From the NCBI GenBank assembly GCA_016293435.1, contig JAEDEG010000006.1, forward strand, positions 1 to 43,598: DNA of 43,598 nt, read 5' to 3'. Under the pieces are notes generated by a model. It made no database searches. It worked only from the letters and a program-made list of their open reading frames with translations, and was not told the DNA's origin. Both the position numbers and the translations under genes were made by a program. This document shows positions 7,426 through 15,736 of this stretch, piece after piece (positions within the stretch are counted from its first letter, which is position 1; each line of letters begins with the position of its first letter). The stretch comes from Clostridia bacterium. GTDB lineage: Bacteria > Bacillota > Clostridia > UMGS1810.

Positions 7426-8777
7426 TTGCCTGCCTCCTCTTTGTCTGAAATTGCTTTCAGGTTGGTTTGAGTTTCAAACATGGCAGTGTAGTTAATGAGA
7501 ATATAGCTGACCTCACCCTTGCCGGATACAACCTTTTTGAGAGTATCTTTATTATTGTCAGCTATATCAAAATTTTCAAAGCCGGCATATTTGAAACGAA
7601 CCGCCAAGTCATATTTGCGTATGCCCGAAACAGTGAGAGATGTGATATTGGCATTTTTGAGCTGTTCGAAATCAACATCCCAGATCCACGAAACATCTCT
7701 GCCGTCCCCTGCCCCATCGTTAATTGCTATCATAACATCTTTGGAGCTCTTGTCTGAAAGTACAGTGGATATCGCCTGATTAAAGCCTGCGGGATTTTTG
7801 GCTAGGTTCAGTATTGCAGTTTTACCTTGAACAGTGAATGGCTCCATGCGTGCAGTTTGGGGTTTGTAGTCTTCTAAAACCTTGTTTGCGTTATCGGTAT
7901 TAAAGCCACTCTCGGAAAAAGCACAAAGAGAAGCAAGAACATTGTATATATTGTAAAAGCCACGGTAGTTGAGTTTCAGAGGAAGCTTCTGATTTTTGAA
8001 GCAGACATCAAAAGACATACCGTTTGTGAGGTCTACATTTCGCGCGGCATAATCGAGTGACGGACGCTTAAAACTGCATGATGGGCAAAAATAGTCACCA
8101 AGCTGGCTGTAGTGGTAATAATTGTAGGAAAGCTCGGCACCGCATTTGGAGCAAAAACGTCCTTCTTTGGTTTCACGTACGCTGACATTGCAATTATCGT
8201 CAACGCCATAGTACATGCAGTTTCTTCCTTTGTCAAAATGGGCACTCAATGGGTCGTCACCGTTAAGAATAAGCTGCACATCAGGGAGCTTGTCTATTGC
8301 TTCGTTTATAACGCTGACTGTTAGCTCAATTTCGCCGTAGCGATCAAGCTGGTCTCTGAAAAGATTGGTAATTATAATCTTATTGGGAGTAACATGAGGA
8401 ACAACACGGCGAAGGCTTGCTTCATCACATTCGATGGAAGCGCAGTCAGCCTTGAGAGTGCCAAACACCGAAGCCTTGTCGATAAATGCCCATGCCACAC
8501 CAGGAAGCATATTTGCACCTACATTGTTACACACAACTTTTTTCCCTTGAGATTTAAAAAGAGAATACAGAAGATTGTTGGTAGTTGTTTTGCCGTTTGT
8601 ACCGCATACCATTACAATTGGACCTTTGAGCTGAGAAGAAAGGTCTTTTAAAATGGTGGGTGAAATTTTCATAGCTATTGCTCCGGGAGCAGAGGTCGCT
8701 TTTTTGCCGGCAAGCCTGCCCGCAACTGTAAGGAGCTTGCAAGCGATTATAGCAAGCATATTTCGTATCTTAATCAA
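7422..8777 (-). CDS. murT: Lipid II isoglutaminyl synthase, Mur ligase subunit MurT
   Basis: A 451-residue Mur-ligase homologue with the ATP-binding loop VCGTNGKTTTNNLL, the family-specific Cys4 zinc ribbon (CSKCGAEL...YFCPSC) and a C-terminal DUF1727 domain. With GatD it amidates D-Glu in peptidoglycan precursors. Start choice: a promoter at 8815-8843 lies within the longest open frame, so that frame's first ATG cannot be used. TTG 8777 sits 10 nt after an AAAGGA site and gives an N-terminus of the same length as S. aureus MurT. An ATG at 8759 is the alternative. Confidence 0.93.
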   Translation of the reverse strand: MIKIRNMLAIIACKLLTVAGRLAGKKATSAPGAIAMKISPTILKDLSSQLKGPIVMVCGTNGKTTTNNLLYSLFKSQGKKVVCNNVGANMLPGVAWAFIDKASVFGTLKADCASIECDEASLRRVVPHVTPNKIIITNLFRDQLDRYGEIELTVSVINEAIDKLPDVQLILNGDDPLSAHFDKGRNCMYYGVDDNCNVSVRETKEGRFCSKCGAELSYNYYHYSQLGDYFCPSCSFKRPSLDYAARNVDLTNGMSFDVCFKNQKLPLKLNYRGFYNIYNVLASLCAFSESGFNTDNANKVLEDYKPQTARMEPFTVQGKTAILNLAKNPAGFNQAISTVLSDKSSKDVMIAINDGAGDGRDVSWIWDVDFEQLKNANITSLTVSGIRKYDLAVRFKYAGFENFDIADNNKDTLKKVVSGKGEVSYILINYTAMFETQTNLKAISDKEEAGK

Positions 8778-8814
8778 ATTTATCAAATCCTTTGTTAAAA
8801 ATTCTGCTTTTTTA

Positions 8815-8843
8815 ATTATATACCACTCGGCGTAATTTATCAA
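8815..8843 (-). promoter_or_regulatory. Sigma-A promoter of murT-gatD
   Basis: Minus strand: TTGATA (8838-8843), 17-bp spacer, TATAAT (8815-8820). Its position rules out the upstream ATG as the murT start. Confidence 0.7.
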
Positions 8844-8933
8844 TTATTTTTTTCACAAATCTTTATTATTTTGATGTAATATTTTTGATAGTAGGTAATA
8901 TTTATTAAATATATTTATAAATTCTGTTGGGAG

Positions 8934-10169
8934 GTGTTTAATATCCGGCTTATAATCGAAAGAGACAATATTACATATAAATTTTATTCAGACAGCCGCG
9001 GTTATTTTGTTCAGGAGGATAATTTTGGAAAAGAGAGTATGCTTCTTAGCGGAATAAGCAGTGAATTTGATGGGCTGTGTGATGAAAAAGGAACTCTTCA
9101 TTTTTTGCTTCAATCTGTTGTTGGCGAACTTATATATTTGCGTTTTGACGGATCATACTGGAAAAAATATTCTATTTTTAAGTCAAAAGACAACACCGCT
9201 AAAATAAGTGGGATAAAATTAATGTATTCTCACGGATTGCTGTGCGGATTTTATGCTATGGAGCACAGGGGTAGAATTTTGATGGTCAAGCACTGCTTTT
9301 CGGTTGAATCGCTATACACTACCCCCGAGGTGGCAGCATTGTTGGATATCAGAAAAAGCTATTGCATATGCAGTGGCAGTCGTGGGGAGATACATTTATT
9401 TTACAGAGATATGGAGGGAGTGTATCGCGAAAATGTGTATGGAAGTGATTTCAGACGAATAAAAGAAAATCTGATACTTTTTGAGGATGATATATATAGT
9501 ATGGATGCGTGCAGCACAAGCAGCGGATTTATATATACATACACAGCTTCGCGAAAGGGCTACACTGCACTTATATTCAAAAAAGACAGTGAAAACGAAA
9601 AAATAATAACCTTTGGAATTGCTAAAAACACACCGGTGTCTATTGGGGTGAACGACGGTAACGTTGAAATAATGTGGACCGAAGGAAGAAACCGTCTAAA
9701 GGCAGTAAGCCATGACGGCGGTACGAATTTTTCTAAACCAAAAATTGACAGTGGCAATGCAGATTTTGAAATTATAAAAAGCGGTGGATCTACCGCTTAT
9801 TTTGGAAATACCAAAATAAGCCGCACCTGTATAATGAAAGGGGAACCTAAAATGAATAGTCTAAAACCAAACGCTCATGATGGGATATGCACCGATATAG
9901 GGGCATCTGAATTCATGCAATATTTGAGGGACATAGAAAAAGAGGTTGACAAAATCGGAAAAGATACCGAGAAGATATGCAATTTTCTTGAAACTCTGGT
10001 GAGCTTTCGTAAAAATGTACAGAAGCCGTCATTTGTGCCTGAGGACAAAAACGATTTTGCCACAGTAGTGTCTGCTGAAGACATTGGTGACAGAAACGAA
10101 GAGAATATAAAGCTTTTTGAGAGCATGAATATTGATGAAGTGTTACCGGCAGGAAACGAAAAAGACTGA
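8934..10169 (+). CDS. Hypothetical protein, probable beta-propeller/BNR-like with C-terminal coiled coil
   Basis: I do not recognise this 411-residue protein. Residues 1-300 are rich in short beta strands at regular intervals, and one segment (KAVSHDGGTNFSKP) matches the Asp-box/BNR pattern, so a propeller fold is likely. Residues ~320-360 look like an amphipathic helix (YLRDIEKEVDKIGKDTEKI), possibly a coiled coil. No signal peptide or membrane segment. The start is odd: GTG 8934 touches the GGGAGG ribosome binding site with no spacing, and the next canonical in-frame start is ~35 codons in, so initiation could use an ATC at 8943. It is followed by a terminator and stands alone. Confidence 0.6.
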   Translation: MFNIRLIIERDNITYKFYSDSRGYFVQEDNFGKESMLLSGISSEFDGLCDEKGTLHFLLQSVVGELIYLRFDGSYWKKYSIFKSKDNTAKISGIKLMYSHGLLCGFYAMEHRGRILMVKHCFSVESLYTTPEVAALLDIRKSYCICSGSRGEIHLFYRDMEGVYRENVYGSDFRRIKENLILFEDDIYSMDACSTSSGFIYTYTASRKGYTALIFKKDSENEKIITFGIAKNTPVSIGVNDGNVEIMWTEGRNRLKAVSHDGGTNFSKPKIDSGNADFEIIKSGGSTAYFGNTKISRTCIMKGEPKMNSLKPNAHDGICTDIGASEFMQYLRDIEKEVDKIGKDTEKICNFLETLVSFRKNVQKPSFVPEDKNDFATVVSAEDIGDRNEENIKLFESMNIDEVLPAGNEKD

Positions 10170-10173
10170 TTTC

Positions 10174-10224
10174 AAACCGGAGTTTTAACCGCTGATTATC
10201 CGATTGAAACCCCGGTTTTGTTTT
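10174..10224 (+). terminator. Terminator after the 8934-10169 gene
   Basis: The stem AAACCGG (10174-10180) pairs with CCGGTTT (10212-10218), extended inside by GTTT/GAAAC pairing, and is followed by TTTTGTTTT. It starts 4 bp after the stop codon. Confidence 0.75.
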
Positions 10225-10282
10225 AATGCGGATTATTACCGCATACATAAAACTATGACGAAATACATTTGAAATTTAACGC

Positions 10283-10311
10283 TTGACTTTATATTTTAAG
10301 AATGTTATAAT
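10283..10311 (+). promoter_or_regulatory. Sigma-A promoter of the 10341-10838 gene
   Basis: TTGACT (10283-10288), 17-bp spacer, TATAAT (10306-10311). Transcription would start ~22 nt before the TTG start codon. Confidence 0.75.
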
Positions 10312-10340
10312 CAAATATCAAATTACAGCGGAGGATAGTT

Positions 10341-10838
10341 TTGAGAATCATGGACAAGCTTACAAAAAGCAAAAAAAGAATAATCTTAATTGGGATAATC
10401 TTTGCGGCGTTGATTTATCCGGGTTATCATATAATAAAATATTATACATCGGACAAAAGCGCATATACCTCTCTGACGCTTCTAAAAACTGATACAAATA
10501 TTGCAACCACAGCTCGGGCATATTATGAAATGAGATTTGGAGAGGGTAACCTTGAAATGTCAAATACCGTTGTGAATGATTTGCCTGATGGGAGTCTAAG
10601 CAGCATTGTAAAGCTTGACACTGTAAACGGAGAAATCGTCAGCAAAGCTGAACTGAAAATAGATTATGATGACAGTCTTGCACCGGAGAATGAATTTGAC
10701 ATTGCGCTGGCTCGAATTGAAAACGGAAAATTTGTGCTTGAAAATTTTAAAATTGATACAAAAGAAAACTATGTTAGTGCGACAGTTAGCGGAAGCGGAG
10801 AATGGTGTTTGGCTGATGCAAACAAAATTAGCAAATGA
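10341..10838 (+). CDS. Hypothetical membrane-anchored protein
   Basis: A 165-residue protein of no family I recognise. A short basic N-terminus (KLTKSKKR) is followed by one hydrophobic segment at about residues 15-30 (IILIGIIFAALIYPGY), so it is probably anchored by one N-terminal helix with the C-terminal ~130 residues outside. That part is hydrophilic and strand-rich. TTG 10341 is chosen because GGAGG lies 6 nt upstream; the ATG three codons later is too far from it. It has its own promoter and terminator, so it is a single-gene unit. Confidence 0.75.
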   Translation: MRIMDKLTKSKKRIILIGIIFAALIYPGYHIIKYYTSDKSAYTSLTLLKTDTNIATTARAYYEMRFGEGNLEMSNTVVNDLPDGSLSSIVKLDTVNGEIVSKAELKIDYDDSLAPENEFDIALARIENGKFVLENFKIDTKENYVSATVSGSGEWCLADANKISK

Positions 10839-10844
10839 AGTTAA

Positions 10845-10890
10845 AACAAGCGCGGCAGTCATAAAACTGCTGCGCTTGTTTTTTATTTTT
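10845..10890 (+). terminator. Strong terminator between convergent genes
   Basis: The stem AACAAGCGCGGCAGT pairs with ACTGCTGCGCTTGTT (10845-10880, one mismatch) around a short loop and is followed by TTTTATTTTT. It lies 7 bp after the stop of the 10341 gene; the SLH gene converges from the other side. Confidence 0.88.
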
Positions 10891-10927
10891 TTAAAAATTT
10901 CATCAATATCTTACATACTGCTTTTCA

Positions 10928-12784
10928 TTATCCGAGAATAATTATTGTGCGAGCCTCGAACACACCGGTTTTCATAGAACCGGTTACATTAATTTTTGTG
11001 CCCGGAGTTATAGCAGAAAGCTTTTTGGCCTTTTGAGTTTCATAATCGAGTATTGCAGCGTCGGAGTTAACAAAAATGGATTCGGATCTTTTTTGAGCAG
11101 TGGTAGGATCAACAAATTCCATCTGAATAAGACCGTAAGAGCTGTTAACCAAGGTAACTGTACCTGCCCAGGTTATAATATCGTCATTAAGCACACTCTT
11201 AATAGAAACTACAGTATCGCTATCAAGCTTTATAACTGCAGACATTCCGACTCTCAGATCGTAAAAATCTGCTTCTTTATCACTGAGTGTTATTGCTGCA
11301 TCACTTGTTACATAGTAGGTTATTTCTTCGCCGCCGACATCAAGAGTGAGCTTGGGTGTGGCTGAAATTATAACCTCTTTGATAATTCCGGATTTTTCGG
11401 AGGAACGGCTCTGTGCAACCACAGATGTAACTATACCGTAATTGAGAGTTACGCTTACGCTGTCACCAACAAGTATATCGCGGGCTGTTGCTGTTTTGCC
11501 GTTTCTGGTAACTTTAACATCAGAAGAAACCATACTGTCATACATTTCTCCTCCGGTTGCTTCAATCCTGAGCTTGTATGACGGTTCTAAAGTAATCTCT
11601 TCGATTCTGCCGCTTATCTTGCTTTCTTTGGCTGATGCTTCAACAACTGTTACTAAGCCTTTTTTTACTGTGAGCATCACATAGGATCCTGACTTGAGGC
11701 TGGATGCCGAACAGGTGTTGCCGTTGTATGTAATAACGCAGTTATCAGCAAGTTTAAAGGTTGTTTTTTCGGAGGTGTCAATCGCATTGTCGCCTTCTTT
11801 GATAACATAGAGACTAACGGTTGTACCTTTGGCTGTGGATGTTGATGAGCTTACATATGATCCATAGATTACATCATCTACAAGCGCATCGGTAAAATCT
11901 ATTGCATAGAGTTTGCCGTCTTTGTAGGTCAACACTGCATCGTAGCCTACAGAAACATCGTTTACTCCAATGGCTTTGCCATTGTATCTCAGGATAACAT
12001 CACCGGTCATATAGTGAGAAATAACGGTTTCGTCAGAAGATTTTACCTTTATAACTCTGCTGGTGGAATCGGTTGAAAAAACCACACCGGTTTTGTAGTT
12101 ATATTCGGTCATTGACTGAAGCTTATAGAGAACGAGAGACGCCTGCGCACGGGTTACTGTGTCGTTAGGTGCAAATCTGTTGTCTTCCATGCCCTGCATC
12201 AAGCCAATTTCACTAACATATGCAACATATTTTTTAGCATTTGCCGGAATATCGGAATTATCTATATATTCAAGATTACCGATAATTTCTGTTTTAATGG
12301 ATTTTTCGGCATCAAGAGCTTTGGTAAGCAGAGTTGCAACCTCATATCTCTTGAGAGCATCGTCGCGGTTGTCTTCACCTATATATTCTTCGAGCTCATC
12401 TGTAGTAAGAATTCCTTTTACAAGAAGATAAGCTATTTCTTCTTCGCCATAGGGAAGCTCATATTGTGCAACATCATCTCCGTAAATATCCCATGAGGAT
12501 TCCTTTATTCTTTCATTTTCTTCGGCATCTGTTCCGAGGATTCGTGATATCATCACAAGGGATTCGAGCTTTGAAACAGTCTTTGCCGGAAGGAAGGTGC
12601 CGTCTTCATAGCCTTTGACAATACCGTCATCTGCCATGGATTCGATGGCATCTATTGCCCATGGATAGTTTTCGTTGGTTACATCAGGAAATTTGTTTTT
12701 TGCTGCATAAGCTGAAATTGAGGCTGTAAGTGTCAAGGATGCGGCAGTAATTACTGCAAATGCTTTTGTCATTACGTTTTTCAT
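10928..12784 (-). CDS. S-layer homology (SLH) domain surface protein
   Basis: A 618-residue secreted protein. Residues 1-27 form a signal peptide (MKNVMTKAFAVITAASLTLTASISAYAA). SLH domains anchor it to secondary wall polymer. The first runs ~32-90 (FPDVTNENYPWAIDAIESM, GIVKGYEDGTFLPAKTVSKLE). The second (~95-160) is degenerate. The third (~165-220) has YVAYVSEIGLMQGMEDNRFAPNDTVTRAQA. The remaining ~390 residues are serine/threonine/valine-rich beta-strand repeats with alternating YNGK/KDGKLYAID-like turns, without a recognisable enzyme. It starts 14 bp after tsaD with an AGGAGG site, so it is in the same transcription unit, an unusual place for a surface protein. Confidence 0.92.
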   Translation of the reverse strand: MKNVMTKAFAVITAASLTLTASISAYAAKNKFPDVTNENYPWAIDAIESMADDGIVKGYEDGTFLPAKTVSKLESLVMISRILGTDAEENERIKESSWDIYGDDVAQYELPYGEEEIAYLLVKGILTTDELEEYIGEDNRDDALKRYEVATLLTKALDAEKSIKTEIIGNLEYIDNSDIPANAKKYVAYVSEIGLMQGMEDNRFAPNDTVTRAQASLVLYKLQSMTEYNYKTGVVFSTDSTSRVIKVKSSDETVISHYMTGDVILRYNGKAIGVNDVSVGYDAVLTYKDGKLYAIDFTDALVDDVIYGSYVSSSTSTAKGTTVSLYVIKEGDNAIDTSEKTTFKLADNCVITYNGNTCSASSLKSGSYVMLTVKKGLVTVVEASAKESKISGRIEEITLEPSYKLRIEATGGEMYDSMVSSDVKVTRNGKTATARDILVGDSVSVTLNYGIVTSVVAQSRSSEKSGIIKEVIISATPKLTLDVGGEEITYYVTSDAAITLSDKEADFYDLRVGMSAVIKLDSDTVVSIKSVLNDDIITWAGTVTLVNSSYGLIQMEFVDPTTAQKRSESIFVNSDAAILDYETQKAKKLSAITPGTKINVTGSMKTGVFEARTIIILG

Positions 12785-12798
12785 TGTGTATCCTCCTG

Positions 12799-13806
12799 TT
12801 ATTTTAAATCTATTCCGAGATAAGGCACAGCGTTGAGTGACAAATCTGCAAAATTTGACACTAAGCTCTCATAATGAGCACTGCATCCTATCATTGCGGC
12901 GTTATCTGTACAAAGTATGGGTGAAGGGTAGTATATTTTAAGACCCAAAGAACGTTTATTAAGCTCTGCCCTCAGTCTGGAATTGCAAGCCACGCCGCCG
13001 GCAAGGGCAACCTTGGTGCAATTTTTTAATGAGGCTGCCTCGAGTAAATTGTCTACCATAACCTCACACACGCTTTTTTGGAACGAAGCGGCTATATCTG
13101 CTTTATTAACAGTTTCGCCTTTTTGTTCAATATTATGACAGTGATTTATAACCCCTGTCTTTATACCGCTGAAGCTAAAATCCAGACTACCATTTGGAAA
13201 CCTTACTTTTTTAAATGAAACTGCGTTTTCGTCACCTTCTACGGCCAGAGCGTCGATTTTGGGTCCGCCCGGATAGCCGAGCCCAAGAACACGAGCCACC
13301 TTGTCAAAGGCTTCGCCTGCCGCATCATCTCTGGTCTGACCTAACACTTCGTATTCGGTATAATCTTTTACATAAACTATATGACTGTGACCTCCCGATG
13401 CCACAAGGCAAACAAACGGAGGTTCAAGCTCGGGATGCTCGATAAAATTGGCACATATGTGTCCTCTTATATGATGTACTCCAATGAGCGGCTTGCCGAG
13501 GGCAAGGGAAAGTGCCTTTGCACCGGATACTCCCACCAGAAGCGCCCCCACAAGACCGGGAGCATAGGTGACGGCTATATAATCCACATCACTAAGAGCA
13601 ATGCCGGCATCTACTACAGCTTTGTCAATCACGGGGTTGAGAGCTTCGAGATGCTTGCGCGAGGCAACCTCGGGAACCACACCTCCGAACTTTTTGTGAG
13701 TTTCTATCTGGGTGGAAATTACGTTGGACAAAACTGTTCTGCCGTCTTTTACAACGGCGGCAGCCGTTTCATCACATGAAGATTCAATTGCAAGTATTAA
13801 AGACAA
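12799..13806 (-). CDS. tsaD: tRNA N6-adenosine threonylcarbamoyltransferase TsaD
   Basis: A 335-residue Kae1/TsaD ATPase that transfers the threonylcarbamoyl group to A37 of ANN-decoding tRNAs (t6A). It begins LILAIESSCDETAAAVV, has the metal-binding HHIRGH motif (residues 111-116), GGHSHIVYV, GYPGGPKID and a C-terminal VALAGGVACNSRLR. It is in one minus-strand run with the first t6A enzyme (Sua5/TsaC, 14721-15722). TsaB and TsaE are not in the window. The gap to rimI is 12 bp. Confidence 0.97.
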   Translation of the reverse strand: MSLILAIESSCDETAAAVVKDGRTVLSNVISTQIETHKKFGGVVPEVASRKHLEALNPVIDKAVVDAGIALSDVDYIAVTYAPGLVGALLVGVSGAKALSLALGKPLIGVHHIRGHICANFIEHPELEPPFVCLVASGGHSHIVYVKDYTEYEVLGQTRDDAAGEAFDKVARVLGLGYPGGPKIDALAVEGDENAVSFKKVRFPNGSLDFSFSGIKTGVINHCHNIEQKGETVNKADIAASFQKSVCEVMVDNLLEAASLKNCTKVALAGGVACNSRLRAELNKRSLGLKIYYPSPILCTDNAAMIGCSAHYESLVSNFADLSLNAVPYLGIDLK

Positions 13807-13818
13807 TTTATCACCGCC

Positions 13819-14274
13819 TTACGTTGATTGATGAATGGTATATTTTGTCATGAGAAGTGCCGTCTCGTGATTGTCGGAGTAATAGTTTTTTCTTTTGCCA
13901 ACCGTTTCGAAGCCGAACTTCTCATACAAATGTATGGCATTTATATTTGATTCGCGCACTTCAAGCGTGACAAATTCAAGCTCGTTTTCGTCTGCAAAAT
14001 TTAATATCATATCAAGAAGACAGGTTGCAATGCCATGATTGCGATAATCGGGATGAACAGCTATATTTGTGATACTGCCCTCCCCTGCCACGCACACAAT
14101 GCCCACATATCCGACAACTTTGCCGTCGCATATGGCTACTGTATAATGGGCATTTATATTTGAAAGCTCGCTTTCAAAAAGTGCCCGGCTCCAGCAGAGA
14201 GTAAAACATAGCTTGTCGAGAGCAGCTATGGAGTCGAGATGTTCCTTTGAAAGCTTAGTGTATATTATATTCAT
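13819..14274 (-). CDS. rimI: Ribosomal protein S18-alanine N-acetyltransferase (GNAT family)
   Basis: A 151-residue GNAT acetyltransferase. The acetyl-CoA pyrophosphate loop is VHPDYRNHGIATCLL and the RimI-like C-terminus reads FVTLEVRESNINAIHLYEKFGFETVGKRKNYY. Neighbourhood with tsaD is typical for rimI in Firmicutes. The start overlaps the stop of the phosphatase gene by 4 nt. The substrate could be another protein, so the S18 assignment is by family and context. Confidence 0.9.
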   Translation of the reverse strand: MNIIYTKLSKEHLDSIAALDKLCFTLCWSRALFESELSNINAHYTVAICDGKVVGYVGIVCVAGEGSITNIAVHPDYRNHGIATCLLDMILNFADENELEFVTLEVRESNINAIHLYEKFGFETVGKRKNYYSDNHETALLMTKYTIHQST

Positions 14275-14717
14275 TGCATATTTTCCTGTATTTTTTGATA
14301 TATTACGTCGACAGCCGAGTCGATATCCGTGGCGCAGCGTCGGTATTTTTCGATATCGCCGCCGTAGGGGTCGGATATGTCTTCGCAGTCTGAATATTCT
14401 GCTACAGAGTAAATTTTATCTGCATATTGCGGCACCATGGTTTTTAGCATTTGTGCCTGAGACGATGTCATTGTAAATATGAAATCTGCAGCTTCAACAT
14501 CCTGAAGCGAGAGCATTGCGGCTTTGTGCCCCGATATATCTGCCCCGAGTTCGGATGCGGCTATGACCGAATTTTCGGATGCCGGTGAACCGGTTGATGC
14601 GGCAAGACCTCTTGAGCTTACCGTTATATCACTAATATGGGGCAAACGCTTTTTGAAAAGCCCTTCTGCCATGGGACTGCGGCAGGTATTGCCCGTACAG
14701 ACAAAAATAATATTCAT
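14271..14717 (-). CDS. ywlE: Low-molecular-weight phosphatase, probable protein-arginine phosphatase (YwlE type)
   Basis: A 148-residue LMW-PTP fold protein. The catalytic loop CTGNTCRS spans residues 7-14 (nucleophile Cys7, Arg13) and the general acid is Asp116 in DISDPYGG. Thr11 within the loop is the residue that makes B. subtilis YwlE selective for phospho-arginine over phosphotyrosine, so arginine phosphatase is the better call. It lies between Sua5 and rimI, as ywlE follows ywlC in B. subtilis. No McsB arginine kinase is visible in the window. Confidence 0.85.
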   Translation of the reverse strand: MNIIFVCTGNTCRSPMAEGLFKKRLPHISDITVSSRGLAASTGSPASENSVIAASELGADISGHKAAMLSLQDVEAADFIFTMTSSQAQMLKTMVPQYADKIYSVAEYSDCEDISDPYGGDIEKYRRCATDIDSAVDVIYQKIQENMQ

Positions 14718-14720
14718 ATA

Positions 14721-15722
14721 TCATACCTCTATAATAGTGTGTCCGGATGACTTGTACAATCGGTTGCGAACTGCGGTGCCCATTCCTTCTTCGACCTCAA
14801 ACTCCGCAAATACGGTGTGGACACCGTGTTTGTCAAAGGTGCGAAGATGAGAAAAAAGATTGTGTGCATAGGAATTCATATCATCTCCGGCATCAAGCAC
14901 AAGTGAAGCTCCGGTGTAGGATCCGCCGCGATATGTGAGAACGCCGCACAAATCACACTCGGTGAGCTTGGCTTGTATGAAACTGTGGACTGCATCTTTT
15001 TTGCCCTGGACAACAATCACCTTTGCCTTTGGAGAATAGTGAGTGTATTTTTGACCGGGGCACTTGGGTATACTGTCTTGATCGATGAGACCCGAATCAA
15101 GATATGCATCGGGGATGAGCTCTTTTATCATTTCAAGTGTGACTGCGCCAGGACGTAGTATGACAGTTTCGCCTGATGAAACGTCGGCCACTGTAGACTC
15201 AAGACCTATTTCACATCCGGTGCCATCTATTATATAATCTACCCTGCCGTTTAGATCATCTATAACATCAGCACAAACTGTGGGACTTGGGCTGCCGGAA
15301 AGATTGGCACTTGGAGCCGCAACCACGGTTCGGCTTAAATTTATGAGTTTTTGGGCTATTGGGTTTGAGGGAAATCTGACTGCAACTGTATCGCGTCCCG
15401 CAGTAATCTTTGAAATTACCAAGGGGTGCTTTTTGAAAATCAGCGTCAGAGGGCCGGGCCAAAAACGATCTATGAGGAGCTGTGCCTTTGGAGAAATCTC
15501 TGACACAAGAGTGCTTAGCTGAGATATATCTGATATATGTACTATAAGAGGATTATCTCCCGGGCGGCCTTTTGCCCTATATATTTTGTCTACGGCAAGA
15601 CTGTTTGTTGCATCACCGCCAAGCCCATATACCGTTTCGGTAGGGAAAACCACTGTTCCGCCGCTTTTTAGACAGCTTGCCGCTTCTTCAATGCGGTCGG
15701 GCGTGATTATTTTTGTAGTCAT
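14721..15722 (-). CDS. ywlC: L-threonylcarbamoyladenylate synthase (Sua5/YwlC)
   Basis: A 333-residue Sua5-type enzyme making threonylcarbamoyl-AMP from threonine, bicarbonate and ATP for t6A synthesis. The N-terminal YrdC domain (~10-205) has VFPTETVYGLGGDATN, KGRPGDNPLIVHI, AVRFPSNP and a SANLSGSPSPT motif. The extra C-terminal Sua5 domain (~225-333) follows CPGQKYTHYSPKA. The length matches Sua5 and not the short TsaC. It is 14 bp downstream of prfA. Confidence 0.95.
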   Translation of the reverse strand: MTTKIITPDRIEEAASCLKSGGTVVFPTETVYGLGGDATNSLAVDKIYRAKGRPGDNPLIVHISDISQLSTLVSEISPKAQLLIDRFWPGPLTLIFKKHPLVISKITAGRDTVAVRFPSNPIAQKLINLSRTVVAAPSANLSGSPSPTVCADVIDDLNGRVDYIIDGTGCEIGLESTVADVSSGETVILRPGAVTLEMIKELIPDAYLDSGLIDQDSIPKCPGQKYTHYSPKAKVIVVQGKKDAVHSFIQAKLTECDLCGVLTYRGGSYTGASLVLDAGDDMNSYAHNLFSHLRTFDKHGVHTVFAEFEVEEGMGTAVRNRLYKSSGHTIIEV

Positions 15723-15736
15723 TTTAACACTTCCTG

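Noticed and set aside
10283..10492. 69-codon frame starting inside the promoter at 10283
   Set aside because: It starts at the -35 hexamer, has no ribosome binding site and overlaps the real TTG-started gene in another frame.
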